From positions 17,841 through 81,840 of the forward strand of contig JAHJDP010000100.1 of NCBI GenBank assembly GCA_018831195.1: a stretch of 64,000 nt of DNA. Direction: 5' to 3'. This document shows, piece after piece, positions 52,534 to 61,750 of this stretch (its first letter is position 1; each line of letters starts with the position of its first letter). The translations under genes and the position numbers were made by a program. The notes under the pieces were generated by a model. That model was not told the DNA's origin. It was given only the letters and a program-made list of their open reading frames with translations, and searched no databases. The DNA comes from Candidatus Eisenbacteria bacterium (lineage in GTDB: Bacteria > Eisenbacteria > RBG-16-71-46 > CAIMUX01 > JAHJDP01).

Positions 52534-54254
52534 GAATATTCCTCTCCGCGCTGCATCCCTTTAACCGTGAGCTGTGTGAAGGAATTCAACGTCACGTAGA
52601 GTCCGATGAATTCATCGAGGATGCTACCCATGAGATAGAGATCCCCTTCGTTTGCGAAATGGTCCTCCAGCATTTCAATCGTCACCTGGTTTCCGCGCAC
52701 GGGAAAACCGCGAATCATAAAATCGCGCGGTTGTGCGGTGACAGTCTGGATCCCTTTCATCCGCAGGACATTCGCCCGCGCGGCGCGTTGATCCCGGATA
52801 ACCTGAAAATTGTAAAGTTCAAGTATCCCGCGCAACCCCTCCACACTGATCAGAGAGAGATAATTGAGGGACATGTGTGAAATCAACCGCCAGTGCAGAT
52901 CTCCATGCAATGGAGGGGCAACCGAAGGCTTCGGCACCGTTATATTTTTATATTTTGCAAAAGACGGCGAGCTTTCCGTCGGGATCTTGATATCGCCCAT
53001 CCGCAACCCCTCCGGCAAACGCCGGTTTGTACAGGTCAAGTCAAGCGAGATCGTCTCAACGGCCGGAAGGTCGTCCTCCCCCTGCGCGTCAGCAAAGGAG
53101 AGGTAGGTATCGACCCGCTCATCGATGACGGAACTCTGAAGCCTGGCAAGATAATAAGATCCTTGGCGCTCGGCGAGGCTGTGCACAAATGAATAGAAGG
53201 GCGGAAATATGACTTCGCGCGCCGTTCCCGTCCGGTAGCCGGAGACCTGATCGATGGAATAAATCTCATAATGAAGAGGATGGCGGCCGGACGGACGAAC
53301 GCGGTATTCAGTTTGTGTCCGGTCCAACCGAATAGGGTCGCCTTGATTCGGGAAGAGATTTACAATCGGGGTGCAATAAAGGCGGATATTCTCATCTTCC
53401 GGCCGCAGATTTGCATCGAGCTGATGCGTGAATTCGATTTCAACCTGGAAAAGCTCCTCGACATCCATCGATCCCAGTTGATCCAGTCCTTTCAGTTCTA
53501 CAAACAAAAACTTCTCGGGCAATGTGAAATACTCTTGAAGGAGTCCGTAGCCCGGGAAAGACGCCGCCGGATGGGGCAGCAGATTCTCGTTCTCGCCGAA
53601 TCCACCGGGTTTGATCCTCAACCTCGCCGAGGGCCATTCCCCCTCAGGGCGGCCCGCCTGTTCAACACGAAGCCGTACCTCTTTTACATGTTCACAGAGA
53701 TGAAGGTAAAGGGCGTAGGATGTAGCCGCTTCGCCGTGCAGGAACAGCCGGAGGCTCTTAAGATCCATCGCGCCGGGCGGCACCTGGTTGTGAAGGCGGA
53801 ATTTCAACATCAGCCGCGAGGGTCCTGCGATTTGTGTGTCGAGATGCACATGTTCCAGCTCGATCGGATGAACCGGCACATCATACGCCGTACGAAAACG
53901 GCAGGATGTGCCCTCGACCGGCACCGATTCGATCTCGCTTCCCCTTGGGATCATCCGGTCCTCGCGAAGACTCGGAAACATCGGGGAAAATTCCAGCATC
54001 GCCATCGATGGAATCGGACGGAGGTAATGCGGCCACAAAAGCCCAATGAGCGCATGGGTCAACTCGGGAAGCTCGTCATCCAATTTCTGGCGGATGCGCG
54101 CGGATAGGAAGGCAAACCCCTCGAGCAGCCGCTCCACATCGGGGTCACTCCCCTCCCCGGCGAGAAGATGCGCTGCGGCCGGATGGGCCTTGGCGAACTC
54201 AGAACCGAGATCCCGGAGATATCGGAGTTCATCCTGGTAGTATTTGTTAAACAT
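52497..54254 (-). CDS. tssF: TssF baseplate protein
   Basis: 585 residues. N-terminus MFNKYYQDELRYLRDLGSEF with the following AKAHPAAAHLLAGEGSDPDVERL are hallmarks of TssF (VasA/ImpG). Two copies of TssF per TssG form the baseplate wedge. It follows tssE by 8 bp and overlaps tssG. The N-terminal FLSARIRQKLDDELPELTHAL helix and the C-terminal beta region are complete. Confidence 0.94.
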   Translation of the reverse strand: MFNKYYQDELRYLRDLGSEFAKAHPAAAHLLAGEGSDPDVERLLEGFAFLSARIRQKLDDELPELTHALIGLLWPHYLRPIPSMAMLEFSPMFPSLREDRMIPRGSEIESVPVEGTSCRFRTAYDVPVHPIELEHVHLDTQIAGPSRLMLKFRLHNQVPPGAMDLKSLRLFLHGEAATSYALYLHLCEHVKEVRLRVEQAGRPEGEWPSARLRIKPGGFGENENLLPHPAASFPGYGLLQEYFTLPEKFLFVELKGLDQLGSMDVEELFQVEIEFTHQLDANLRPEDENIRLYCTPIVNLFPNQGDPIRLDRTQTEYRVRPSGRHPLHYEIYSIDQVSGYRTGTAREVIFPPFYSFVHSLAERQGSYYLARLQSSVIDERVDTYLSFADAQGEDDLPAVETISLDLTCTNRRLPEGLRMGDIKIPTESSPSFAKYKNITVPKPSVAPPLHGDLHWRLISHMSLNYLSLISVEGLRGILELYNFQVIRDQRAARANVLRMKGIQTVTAQPRDFMIRGFPVRGNQVTIEMLEDHFANEGDLYLMGSILDEFIGLYVTLNSFTQLTVKGMQRGEEYSWPCRTGRQPLL

Positions 54255-54262
54255 ACCGCCCT

Positions 54263-54679
54263 TTATCCCTTGACCTGCACTTCGCCTGAGGTGTCAATCC
54301 GCGTTTCGAACCAGACAGAGGCGTTCCCCTCCTCGGTCACCAACCGCGCTTTTATTTCAAAGCGGAGCGCAAAGGGATCGTCGTCGTTCGGCGCGTGTTG
54401 GATTTGGACTCGCTCCAGGCGGGGTTCATACTTTTCAATCGCCCGCCGGATCGCGCGCCGCATACCGGCGATCGATTCGGGATAATTATGGATGACCTCT
54501 GTCAGATCGGGAATCCCATAGTCATCCTGCGTGAGCGCGTGACCGTGGCGGGAATTCAGAAGACGGCGCAGATTATCCAGAACAGACTCCGCCAATCGCG
54601 CCGTATTTCCGTGAATCCTGCGGGCCTCTCCGGCATCGGGATCACGAACCCGATCCAGCAGGCTCCTTTCCCGGGGCAT
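54263..54679 (-). CDS. tssE: TssE (gp25-like) baseplate protein
   Basis: 138 residues. The gp25/lysozyme-like fold is present with ESVLDNLRRLLNSRHGHAL, YGIPDLTEVIHNYPES and an IRRAIEKYEPRLERVQI segment, the TssE family pattern. It initiates sheath polymerisation at the baseplate. GGGAGG precedes the ATG. It lies between hcp and tssF. Confidence 0.93.
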   Translation of the reverse strand: MPRERSLLDRVRDPDAGEARRIHGNTARLAESVLDNLRRLLNSRHGHALTQDDYGIPDLTEVIHNYPESIAGMRRAIRRAIEKYEPRLERVQIQHAPNDDDPFALRFEIKARLVTEEGNASVWFETRIDTSGEVQVKG

Positions 54680-54721
54680 AGCAACCTCCCTGGGAGCCGC
54701 TTAAACTAAAGTGAGTCCAAC

Positions 54722-54746
54722 CCGGGAGCGTCTTTGGCACTCCCGG
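54722..54746 (-). other. Stem-loop just after hcp
   Basis: CCGGGAGTG and CGCTCCCGG form a 9-bp stem (one G-U) around a 7-base loop, 31 bp after the hcp stop. No T-run follows, so it is not a full terminator. It could shield the hcp mRNA 3' end and raise Hcp levels relative to the distal genes. Confidence 0.45.
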
Positions 54747-54777
54747 ATCGAACGCCACAAGGTGTCAATGATGCGGA

Positions 54778-55269
54778 TTACTCCACAGGGGACTGCCAAT
54801 CGTCCTCCGACTCCACGCCGTCCGGCACAAAGGTCCAGACGATCTTTTCATATGTGAAGGAGACATCTTCCATATGGGTGAAGTTGTTATTCCTCGCATC
54901 CAAGACATTGGGGATGTATTCCTTGATGCTGACAAGAACGGCGTTGGTCAGAGTAGTCGTGAAATAATGCTGCTCGGAGGCGCCGCCCTCGGGATTCGGC
55001 CGGTACCACTTGAGTGTCACCGTCAAATGCTCCCCGGTCACCAGCGCCAGATAAAGCTGCGGTGAGATCTTGTCGAGTTCCTTGGTCACCACCAAGGGAT
55101 TATGCATCCTCTTGCCCGTGGAAAGCCCGGTTTGTGGACTCCGCGGCATCAACACCTCATGGACCAACGCCTGTACAAGAACCGTGCCCTCCCGGCCTTT
55201 CATCTTAACGGGACCTTCAAAAGCCCCCTGGGTCATGCCCTCAATCGTCAAATGGATTGGCATCGGCAT
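54778..55269 (-). CDS. hcp: Hcp (TssD) tube protein
   Basis: 163 residues. N-terminus IHLTIEGMTQGAFEGPVKM, then LVVTKELDKISPQLYLALVTGE and the YRPNPEGGASEQHYFTTTL region, typical of Hcp. Hexamers stack to form the inner tube that is expelled through the sheath. AAGGAGGG precedes the ATG. It lies between tssC and tssE, and is followed by a stem-loop. Confidence 0.93.
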   Translation of the reverse strand: MPMPIHLTIEGMTQGAFEGPVKMKGREGTVLVQALVHEVLMPRSPQTGLSTGKRMHNPLVVTKELDKISPQLYLALVTGEHLTVTLKWYRPNPEGGASEQHYFTTTLTNAVLVSIKEYIPNVLDARNNNFTHMEDVSFTYEKIVWTFVPDGVESEDDWQSPVE

Positions 55270-55377
55270 AACTGCAACCCTCCTTAGTTTGCGACCAACA
55301 TTCGGATGCCCAAATCCGGATCATCGCATCGAACCGCTCCCTTCCGACCGCTGCTCCGGGTTTTCTTTTTTGAACTC

Positions 55378-56862
55378 CTACTTGTCCAGTTTTCCAACGA
55401 GCGACAATGTAAAGAAGGCGCCCATGTACTTGAAGTGCGGCCTCACTTTAATGCCGACCTTGTACCAGCCGGGATCGCCCTCGACATCCTCAACCGTGAT
55501 CTGGGCTTCCCGCAGGGGACGGCGGGCCTTGCTTCCGGCATCCGCCACATCCATCTGAAGAACGTATTGTGAAATCCATTTGTTCAGATCCCGCTCGAGA
55601 TCGCCGCGCTCTTTGGAAGTCCCAATCGCTTCCCGCTGCAGCACTTTGATGTAGTGCGCCATCCGGTTGATGATGAACATATAGGGAAGCTGTGTGCCCA
55701 ATTTGTAATTGGCCTCGGCTTCCTTTCCTTCCTTTGATTGCCCGTAAAACTTCGGTTTCTGGCACGAGTTCGCGGAGAAGAAACAGGCGTTGTCGCTTCC
55801 CTTGCGCATCGTGAGGCCGATGAAACCTTCCTCGGCCATCTCAAACTCGCGCCGTTCGGACAGAAGCACCTCGGTGGGAATCTTCTGTTCCATCGCTCCC
55901 ATCGCCTTGAAGACATGCACCGGGAGGTCCTCTACGGCGCCGCCGCCTTGGGGGCCGATGATATTCGGACACCAGCGGTATTTTGCAAAGCTGTCGGTCA
56001 GCCGCGTTGCGAAGGTAAAGGCGGTATTCCCCCAGAGATACTTCTCGTGGCCGTCAGTCACCTTTTCTTCATAGTTAAAATCTTTAATAGGGATCGTCTC
56101 CTCGCCGTAGGGCAGGCGCAGGAGGAAACGCGGCGCCGTAAGACCCACGGAGCGGGCGTCTTCAGATTCCCGGAAGGATCTCCACTTCGCATATTGCGGC
56201 GCTTCGAAGATCGAATGGAGGTCTTTGAGGTTCGGCACCTCCGTAAAGGAGTCGACCCCGAACATCTGCGGGCCGACGGAGGTGATGAACGGCGCATGCG
56301 CCATCGATGCGACGCTGGCCACGTACTGCAGCAGCTTTATATCCTGGGGATGGTGCGTGAACTCGTAATTGCCGATCATCGCGCCGATCGGCTCGCCGCC
56401 GAATTGCCCGTACTCGGCGGTGTATACATGCTTATACAAACCAGACTTCACGACCTCCGGCGCATCCTCAAAGTCATTGAGCAGATCGTTCTTAGAGACA
56501 TTCAGCATTTCGACCTTGATGTTTTCGCGGAAATCAGTCCGGTCGATTAAAAGCTTCATCCCGCGCCACGCCGATTCCATCTTCTGGAACTGGTCGTTAT
56601 GAAGCACCTCATCGATTTGCCCGCTAAGCTTCTCGTCCAGCTGAGCGATGATTTGATTGACCACGGACTGATGAACCTTGGCCGTTACAGCACCGGGGCG
56701 GACCAATTCCTTGATGAAGGCCTCGAGTCCGCGCTTGGCGATGGCATAGCTCTCATCCGTGGGTTTGTACTTTGTTGTTTGTACAATCTGATCAAGAATC
56801 GAACCTTCAGCTTCTACGGCCTCCGCTTCGGCTCCCTTTTTCTCCATCTCCTGATCCGCCAT
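55378..56862 (-). CDS. tssC: TssC sheath large subunit
   Basis: 494 residues. Typical TssC (VipB/EvpB) with an N-terminal helix rich in charged residues (the ClpV-recognition region in studied systems), FQKMESAWRGMKLLID, NYEFTHHPQD, FRESED, RFLLRLPYG, KYLWGN, GGGAVEDLPVHV and a C-terminal HFKYMGAFFTLSLVGKLD segment. It forms the contractile sheath with TssB. GGAGG precedes the ATG. It serves here as the reference for the two fused paralogues at 5.9-9.2 kb. Confidence 0.96.
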   Translation of the reverse strand: MADQEMEKKGAEAEAVEAEGSILDQIVQTTKYKPTDESYAIAKRGLEAFIKELVRPGAVTAKVHQSVVNQIIAQLDEKLSGQIDEVLHNDQFQKMESAWRGMKLLIDRTDFRENIKVEMLNVSKNDLLNDFEDAPEVVKSGLYKHVYTAEYGQFGGEPIGAMIGNYEFTHHPQDIKLLQYVASVASMAHAPFITSVGPQMFGVDSFTEVPNLKDLHSIFEAPQYAKWRSFRESEDARSVGLTAPRFLLRLPYGEETIPIKDFNYEEKVTDGHEKYLWGNTAFTFATRLTDSFAKYRWCPNIIGPQGGGAVEDLPVHVFKAMGAMEQKIPTEVLLSERREFEMAEEGFIGLTMRKGSDNACFFSANSCQKPKFYGQSKEGKEAEANYKLGTQLPYMFIINRMAHYIKVLQREAIGTSKERGDLERDLNKWISQYVLQMDVADAGSKARRPLREAQITVEDVEGDPGWYKVGIKVRPHFKYMGAFFTLSLVGKLDK

Positions 56863-56955
56863 AACCTACCTCCAAGCGTCCTTCGGGTCACCTTTCCTTC
56901 ATGTGAACCATAGCGGACCGGTGTGATCAGCCCGCGGGTCATCACTCATTACGAC

Positions 56956-57462
56956 CTATTCGGGCTTTTCCGCACCGGATTCATCCAACCCCAGCTCCTT
57001 GATCAGTTTGTCCCGCTTTTCGGGATCCTTGAGGAGCGCTTCAATCTTCTTGCGGAATGCCGGCACATTCGCCAGCGGGCCCTTCAACGCCGTCAGCGCG
57101 TCTCTCAATTCCAACATCTTCGCCAACTCAGGAACTTGGCGCGCGACCGCCCCGGGTTCAAAATCCTTAAGGTCTTTGAAGTTTAGATTGACGGGGAGTT
57201 CAGCGTCTTTGGCGCCGCTGAGCCGATCGGCGACATTGAAGGTCAGATTGAGATTCTGCTTTCCCATCACCTCGCTGAAGTTGTCTTTATCCACATTGAC
57301 AACCTTCCTGTCTTCCAGCGGCGTTTCATCTTCCCGCAATGTGAAATCGCCCATGACCATCATTTTCAACGGAAGTTCAATTTCCGCCTGGGCGTCGCCG
57401 GTCGCAGGCTTATAGACAATATTAACGCGCTCTTTTGGAGCGACGGACCCTTCCTTCGCCAT
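56956..57462 (-). CDS. tssB: TssB sheath small subunit
   Basis: 168 residues. Family landmarks: ERVNIVYKPATGDAQAEIEL, LPLKMMVMGDFTLRED, PLEDRKVVNVDKDNFSEVM and FKDLKDFEPGAVARQVPEL followed by the LELRDALTALKGPL helix. The start at 57462 has AAGGAGG; the longer frame to 57567 overlaps tssA and lacks one. It pairs with TssC in the sheath. 93 bp separate it from tssC. Confidence 0.95.
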   Translation of the reverse strand: MAKEGSVAPKERVNIVYKPATGDAQAEIELPLKMMVMGDFTLREDETPLEDRKVVNVDKDNFSEVMGKQNLNLTFNVADRLSGAKDAELPVNLNFKDLKDFEPGAVARQVPELAKMLELRDALTALKGPLANVPAFRKKIEALLKDPEKRDKLIKELGLDESGAEKPE

Positions 57463-57481
57463 GACTTCCTCCTTCTGATTT

Positions 57482-59110
57482 CTACTTCTTACCTTCCAAC
57501 GCCAGCGCCGTCGCGGGATCGACACGGCAGAGCCGTGTGAGGATCTCCTGCGAACGCGTTGCGGCATCCGGAGGGGGTTGTCTCATCGCAGAGACAACCT
57601 TGGTGTGACAAAGATACAATGACTTTACCACATCCAAATAAAGAGTCCGGTCCCAATCCGCGATGGTGGAATTCCGCATCGCTTCATCGAGGGACTCGAG
57701 AATGGCCAGAGCGGTTTCCTCGTGTTTCTTCTCCATACAGAGGAACGCCGCCTCCAGCCTCCACAGAACCCGCGCCTTGAAGGACCCGGCCTTGCGGGCG
57801 CCATCCTCCAGAAGCCGGACAGCCTCGGCCAGCTTTTTCTGCCGGGCCAGCGAGCGCGCCTCCTCCCGTCCGACTTTGAAGGCACCGGTATCATCCTCAT
57901 CCGCCAATGAAACGGATGCAAGGGGCGCTTCAACCGAAGGCCCATCCCCTTGGGCGGCCGTCTGGATCCGCGTTCGGATCCAACGCTGCGTCTCATCATT
58001 GGCCAAGGGTTGGCCGCTCCGGAATTTCAACGCGATCAGGCCGGGGAGCCGCCGCAGCAGCGAGCCCACCTCCTGCCGCACCGCCTCCGCCGCGGGGTAA
58101 TAATCCTCCCCCAGACCTTCCAATGCTTCGGCCGTAAATCGATTGAGATCAAGCCATAAGATGGCTGAAGGGAACCGCCCTTCAGCCTCATCGAGAACTG
58201 TTTTGCACTGGCCCCGGTCCAAGGACTCCTGCAGCCGGTCCAGAAAATCGGGCGGCTGGAAACCAGGGAGATGGGTCTGATCGCCGGTATGGGTCGGCAA
58301 ACCGGTCACCTCCATCCAGGCCAGGCATCGCGGGAGGCGGTAGGCCAGAGGGTTCGTCGGATCGTGGGCCATATAATAGTCGGCAATAGACCGGGCCGTC
58401 TGACGGATGGTGTTCAGCGCGCGGCCGGCCGATTCCTCCGATGCGATCTCTCCCGGCGGGGGCGATGATGCGGTCCCCGGAACGGCTTCAGTCCCCGCTT
58501 GCATCGCCGCCGCTTGCCCCGCTGTCGACGAGGTGGGAGCGGCCGGTTTGGGTTCCGGCCTTGCGGCCTTGGTGGCCGCCTCGTTCAAGGCGCTCTGAAT
58601 TTCGGTGAGGAAGGGGCCTGAACCTTCAATCTTTTCTGCCAGAACGCCTTGCACCTCTTCCAGGAGGCGCCTCGCCTCCTCGATGATTTCAGCATCAGCA
58701 ACCGTCGGCTGCAGGCGTTTGAACCCCTGCCCGCCCCGCTCCGACAGATACTCCAGCGCTGCGATGCGGCCCCTGATCCGCTTTTTCTCAGGATGCAGGC
58801 CGTCCCAATGCTCTTTGATCATGTCCAGAAGGATCTGAAGGCCGGTGATGAGGCCCGTATAACGGTAAGTGTGGATGAGTCCCACCGTAAGATAAACGGC
58901 GACAAGGAGATCCTTGGCCTTCTGGGTCAGCAGATCGTTGCAGTATTGCAGGACTTTCGGCCAATCGGGCGGGGAAGCGTCGGGCAGTTCGAGCGAGCGC
59001 ATCTCCCCCTGGAGAAGCTCGAATGTGGGCTCATCCCGGCATCCGTCACCGGCCGGGTTATCGCCGGAGATGGGCTTTGCGCCGATTTCGCGAAGTTCGG
59101 ATAATTCCAT
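57482..59110 (-). CDS. tssA: TssA (ImpA N-terminal domain) T6SS assembly protein
   Basis: 542 residues. The ImpA_N domain (~1-120) shows ISGDNPAGDGCRDEPTFELL and WPKVLQYCNDLLTQKAKDLLV, typical of TssA. A Pro/Ala-rich linker (~190-235) and a helical C-terminal half (VasJ/TssA-CTD type) follow. TssA primes or caps sheath and tube growth. It is the first gene of the minus-strand cluster, with a palindrome-rich promoter region upstream and no strong ribosome-binding site (GCGGGTTAACTC before the ATG). Confidence 0.92.
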   Translation of the reverse strand: MELSELREIGAKPISGDNPAGDGCRDEPTFELLQGEMRSLELPDASPPDWPKVLQYCNDLLTQKAKDLLVAVYLTVGLIHTYRYTGLITGLQILLDMIKEHWDGLHPEKKRIRGRIAALEYLSERGGQGFKRLQPTVADAEIIEEARRLLEEVQGVLAEKIEGSGPFLTEIQSALNEAATKAARPEPKPAAPTSSTAGQAAAMQAGTEAVPGTASSPPPGEIASEESAGRALNTIRQTARSIADYYMAHDPTNPLAYRLPRCLAWMEVTGLPTHTGDQTHLPGFQPPDFLDRLQESLDRGQCKTVLDEAEGRFPSAILWLDLNRFTAEALEGLGEDYYPAAEAVRQEVGSLLRRLPGLIALKFRSGQPLANDETQRWIRTRIQTAAQGDGPSVEAPLASVSLADEDDTGAFKVGREEARSLARQKKLAEAVRLLEDGARKAGSFKARVLWRLEAAFLCMEKKHEETALAILESLDEAMRNSTIADWDRTLYLDVVKSLYLCHTKVVSAMRQPPPDAATRSQEILTRLCRVDPATALALEGKK

Positions 59111-59698
59111 GAGTTAACCCGCACGGCCATCCGGTTTTGCTGAATCAAGGTCGTTTCCCGTATCCATCGGCTTCAGCGGCGAGATGTGGCGCAAAATCAT
59201 CAGATCATATCAGGCCGATTCAAATGAGAAACGCTCCATTCTGGTGCGACAAGTAAAGTTAGCTCCCAATGGAGAACAGGTCAAGGGATGGTTGCCATGA
59301 TGTAAACATGATCTTGATGGATGCATTTTTGCCCGCGGGCAAAACCGAGTTCAGGCCGGCGGGCGAATCAGGAAAGCAGGCATGGCATTTAAAATCTGTA
59401 ATTGTTTGACAATAAACAAATTAGAGGAATTTGTCTCGCCGGCGAGACTTTTGCCCTGCAGGTAAAGCTGAGGATCGGGTCATGTTGGCTCGGGAGACGC
59501 GCCCCTTTTCCAGGAGGCTATTGAGAGCTCAGCTCACGGCGGCGCCGGAATCTGAAAAGAACCCTCGATTCATCCCAATATCCTGAGGCGAACTTACTAT
59601 AATGGATTCTGGATGATAAATTCTGATCTGCAAAAATCCGACCCGGACTTCCGGTCAACCCCATCAAGGCCGGAGATTCCCGGCAGAAGGCGCGCGAG
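59111..59698. promoter_or_regulatory. 588-bp divergent control region with three inverted repeats
   Basis: Separates tssA (minus) from the ABC-F gene (plus). It contains TTTTGCCCGCGGGCAAAA (59327-59344, 18-bp perfect palindrome), GTCTCGCCGGCGAGAC (59433-59448, 16-bp perfect palindrome) and ACAAATT-AGAGG-AATTTGT (59416-59434). A TATAAT box on plus (59598-59603) could serve the ABC-F gene, with a poor -35. No coding frame is convincing. No sigma-54 GG-N10-GC box was found on either strand by eye. Confidence 0.55.
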
Positions 59699-61732
59699 AT
59701 GTCTCTAATCACCGCTAACAACTTGGCCAAATCATACGGCGGCGCGCTCGTCTTCAGCGGCGTCTCCTTTCAGCTGCCTCCCCATGCCCGGATCGCCATT
59801 GTCGGCGCCAACGGCATCGGCAAGACGACCCTCTTGAGGCTCTTGATCGGCGAGGAGCCGCCCTCCGACGGTGCCATGCAAAAGGCCCGCGACCTCTCGA
59901 TCGGCTACCTCCCGCAAGAAGCCGGTCTTTATGAAACCCACACCCTGTGGGAAGAGTGCCTTCGCGCTTTCGGAGAGATTCCGCGGCAGGAAATCCGGCT
60001 GCGGGAGCTGGAAAAGAAAATCGCCGCGATGCCGGACGATGAAACCCTCGTGAAAGAGTATGGGCAATTGCAGTCCGACTTCGAGAGCGCCGGCGGGTAC
60101 TCCTATGAGACCAGCATTTCACAAACCCTCTCGGGCCTCGGTTTTGTTAAAGATGACTTTGAAATGCCGCTGCCCCATCTCTCCGGCGGCCAGCGGACAC
60201 GCGCCCTCCTCGCGCGCCTGCTTCTCTCAAATCCCGATCTGCTTATCCTCGACGAGCCGACCAACCATCTCGACATCGGCGCCGTCGAGTGGCTCGAGGG
60301 CCGTCTTCGCACCTGGCCGGGAGCCGTCCTCATCGTTTCGCATGACCGTTACTTCCTCGACAAGGCGGTCGATCATATCTGGGAGATGCGCCGGATCGGA
60401 CTCGAAACCTTCCGCGGCAACTACAGCGCCTACGCCATGCAACGCAAGCAACGATGGGAGGAACGTGCCCGGCATATCGAAAGCGAGAGGGAGAGTTTTG
60501 CCAAAGACCTCGATTTTATAAAACGCAATATCGCCGGCGGCAATACCCTGCAGGCGAAGGGCCGGTTGCGGCGTCTCAGCCGGATGATTCGGGCGATTGA
60601 GAATCACGGTTTCGAGGGGATCCGCGGCAAGCGCTGGCTTGAGGTCGGCGAATCCACCCGTACGATGAGTGTCGAGGAAGTGGGCCGGCGTCTCAAGACG
60701 CTGTCGGGAATCGACGTGCACGGCCGCGCCATGAAACTGAATCTCAAACCCCGGCGGCGGAGCGGCAACATTGTTTTGCGGGCGGAAAAACTCCGGATTG
60801 GTTATCCGGATAGACTCCTTTTCAGCATTGATAAGCTGCTGCTGACGCGGTGTGAGTGCGCCGCCCTGATCGGCGAGAACGGCTCGGGTAAAACAACTTT
60901 TCTCCGCACCATGCTCGATCAACTTCAACCCCTTTCCGGCAAACTCACGCAGGGGGCGAGCCTCGAAATCGGTTACTTCGCCCAGGCGCATGAAGAACTG
61001 AATCCTACTTTAACATTGATAGAAGAAATTCAGACGGTGGCGCCGGCCATGATGCCCGCCGAGATCCGCTCCCATCTCGGCACCTTCACCTTTTCGGGTG
61101 ATGAGCATTTTAAAAAGGTAAGTGTTTTATCAGGCGGCGAACGGGGACGGCTGGCGCTCGCGAAGCTGGCGCTCTCCAACGCCAATTTCCTCGTGCTGGA
61201 TGAGCCGACGAATCATCTCGACATCGCCTCGCAGGAGATCCTTCAAGAGATGCTCTCCGGTTATGAGGGGACGGTGCTGCTCGTTTCACACGACCGCTAC
61301 CTGATCAACGCCCTGGCGACCCAGGTCTGGACGATCGATACAGAACGGCAGAAGCTGCTTGTCTTCGAGGGCAACTACAATGAATACCGGGCGGCGTTGG
61401 AATCGGGACGGGACGCAGATGGCGCCTTTGCCGCGGCGCCCTCGGCGGCGCCGGCTGCAAATATAGTGGCGGCTGATCCGGCGGATGGCGACAGGCCCGA
61501 TGGACCGCCCCTCTCGAAATTCGAGCAGAAGCGGATAAAAAAGAGAATCGCCCAGGTCGAAGCTGAGATCACCGAGCTGGAAGGCAAGCTCTCCCGCACA
61601 ACCGAGCAATTGTCAAACCCCACCGGGGATATGGCCGCGGCGCAGCGTCTCGGCGAGGCCTATCAACGGATTCGCGTCAAATTGAACGAGGCGCTCATCG
61701 AATGGGAAACGCTTCAAGAAGGCAACCGGTGA
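59699..61732 (+). CDS. ABC-F family ATPase (ribosome-associated)
   Basis: 677 residues, two ABC domains in one chain with no membrane segments. Walker A: GANGIGKTTLL (~37) and GENGSGKTTFL (~390). Signature: LSGGQRTRALLARL (~161) and LSGGERGRLALAKLA (~478), with LDEPTNHLDI after each. The linker (P-site interaction motif region, ~240-310) and a C-terminal coiled coil (~605-677) are present, as in Uup/YfmR-type ABC-F proteins. These bind the ribosome E site and relieve stalls or give antibiotic resistance. It is divergent from the T6SS operon and convergent with the beta-propeller gene (18-bp gap). Confidence 0.93.
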   Translation: MSLITANNLAKSYGGALVFSGVSFQLPPHARIAIVGANGIGKTTLLRLLIGEEPPSDGAMQKARDLSIGYLPQEAGLYETHTLWEECLRAFGEIPRQEIRLRELEKKIAAMPDDETLVKEYGQLQSDFESAGGYSYETSISQTLSGLGFVKDDFEMPLPHLSGGQRTRALLARLLLSNPDLLILDEPTNHLDIGAVEWLEGRLRTWPGAVLIVSHDRYFLDKAVDHIWEMRRIGLETFRGNYSAYAMQRKQRWEERARHIESERESFAKDLDFIKRNIAGGNTLQAKGRLRRLSRMIRAIENHGFEGIRGKRWLEVGESTRTMSVEEVGRRLKTLSGIDVHGRAMKLNLKPRRRSGNIVLRAEKLRIGYPDRLLFSIDKLLLTRCECAALIGENGSGKTTFLRTMLDQLQPLSGKLTQGASLEIGYFAQAHEELNPTLTLIEEIQTVAPAMMPAEIRSHLGTFTFSGDEHFKKVSVLSGGERGRLALAKLALSNANFLVLDEPTNHLDIASQEILQEMLSGYEGTVLLVSHDRYLINALATQVWTIDTERQKLLVFEGNYNEYRAALESGRDADGAFAAAPSAAPAANIVAADPADGDRPDGPPLSKFEQKRIKKRIAQVEAEITELEGKLSRTTEQLSNPTGDMAAAQRLGEAYQRIRVKLNEALIEWETLQEGNR

Positions 61733-61750
61733 CAGATGACCCCAGCGGCG

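Noticed and set aside
59111..59698. Sigma-54 promoter upstream of tssA
   Set aside because: No GG-N10-GC pair with the conserved flanks was found; the T6SS promoter remains unassigned.
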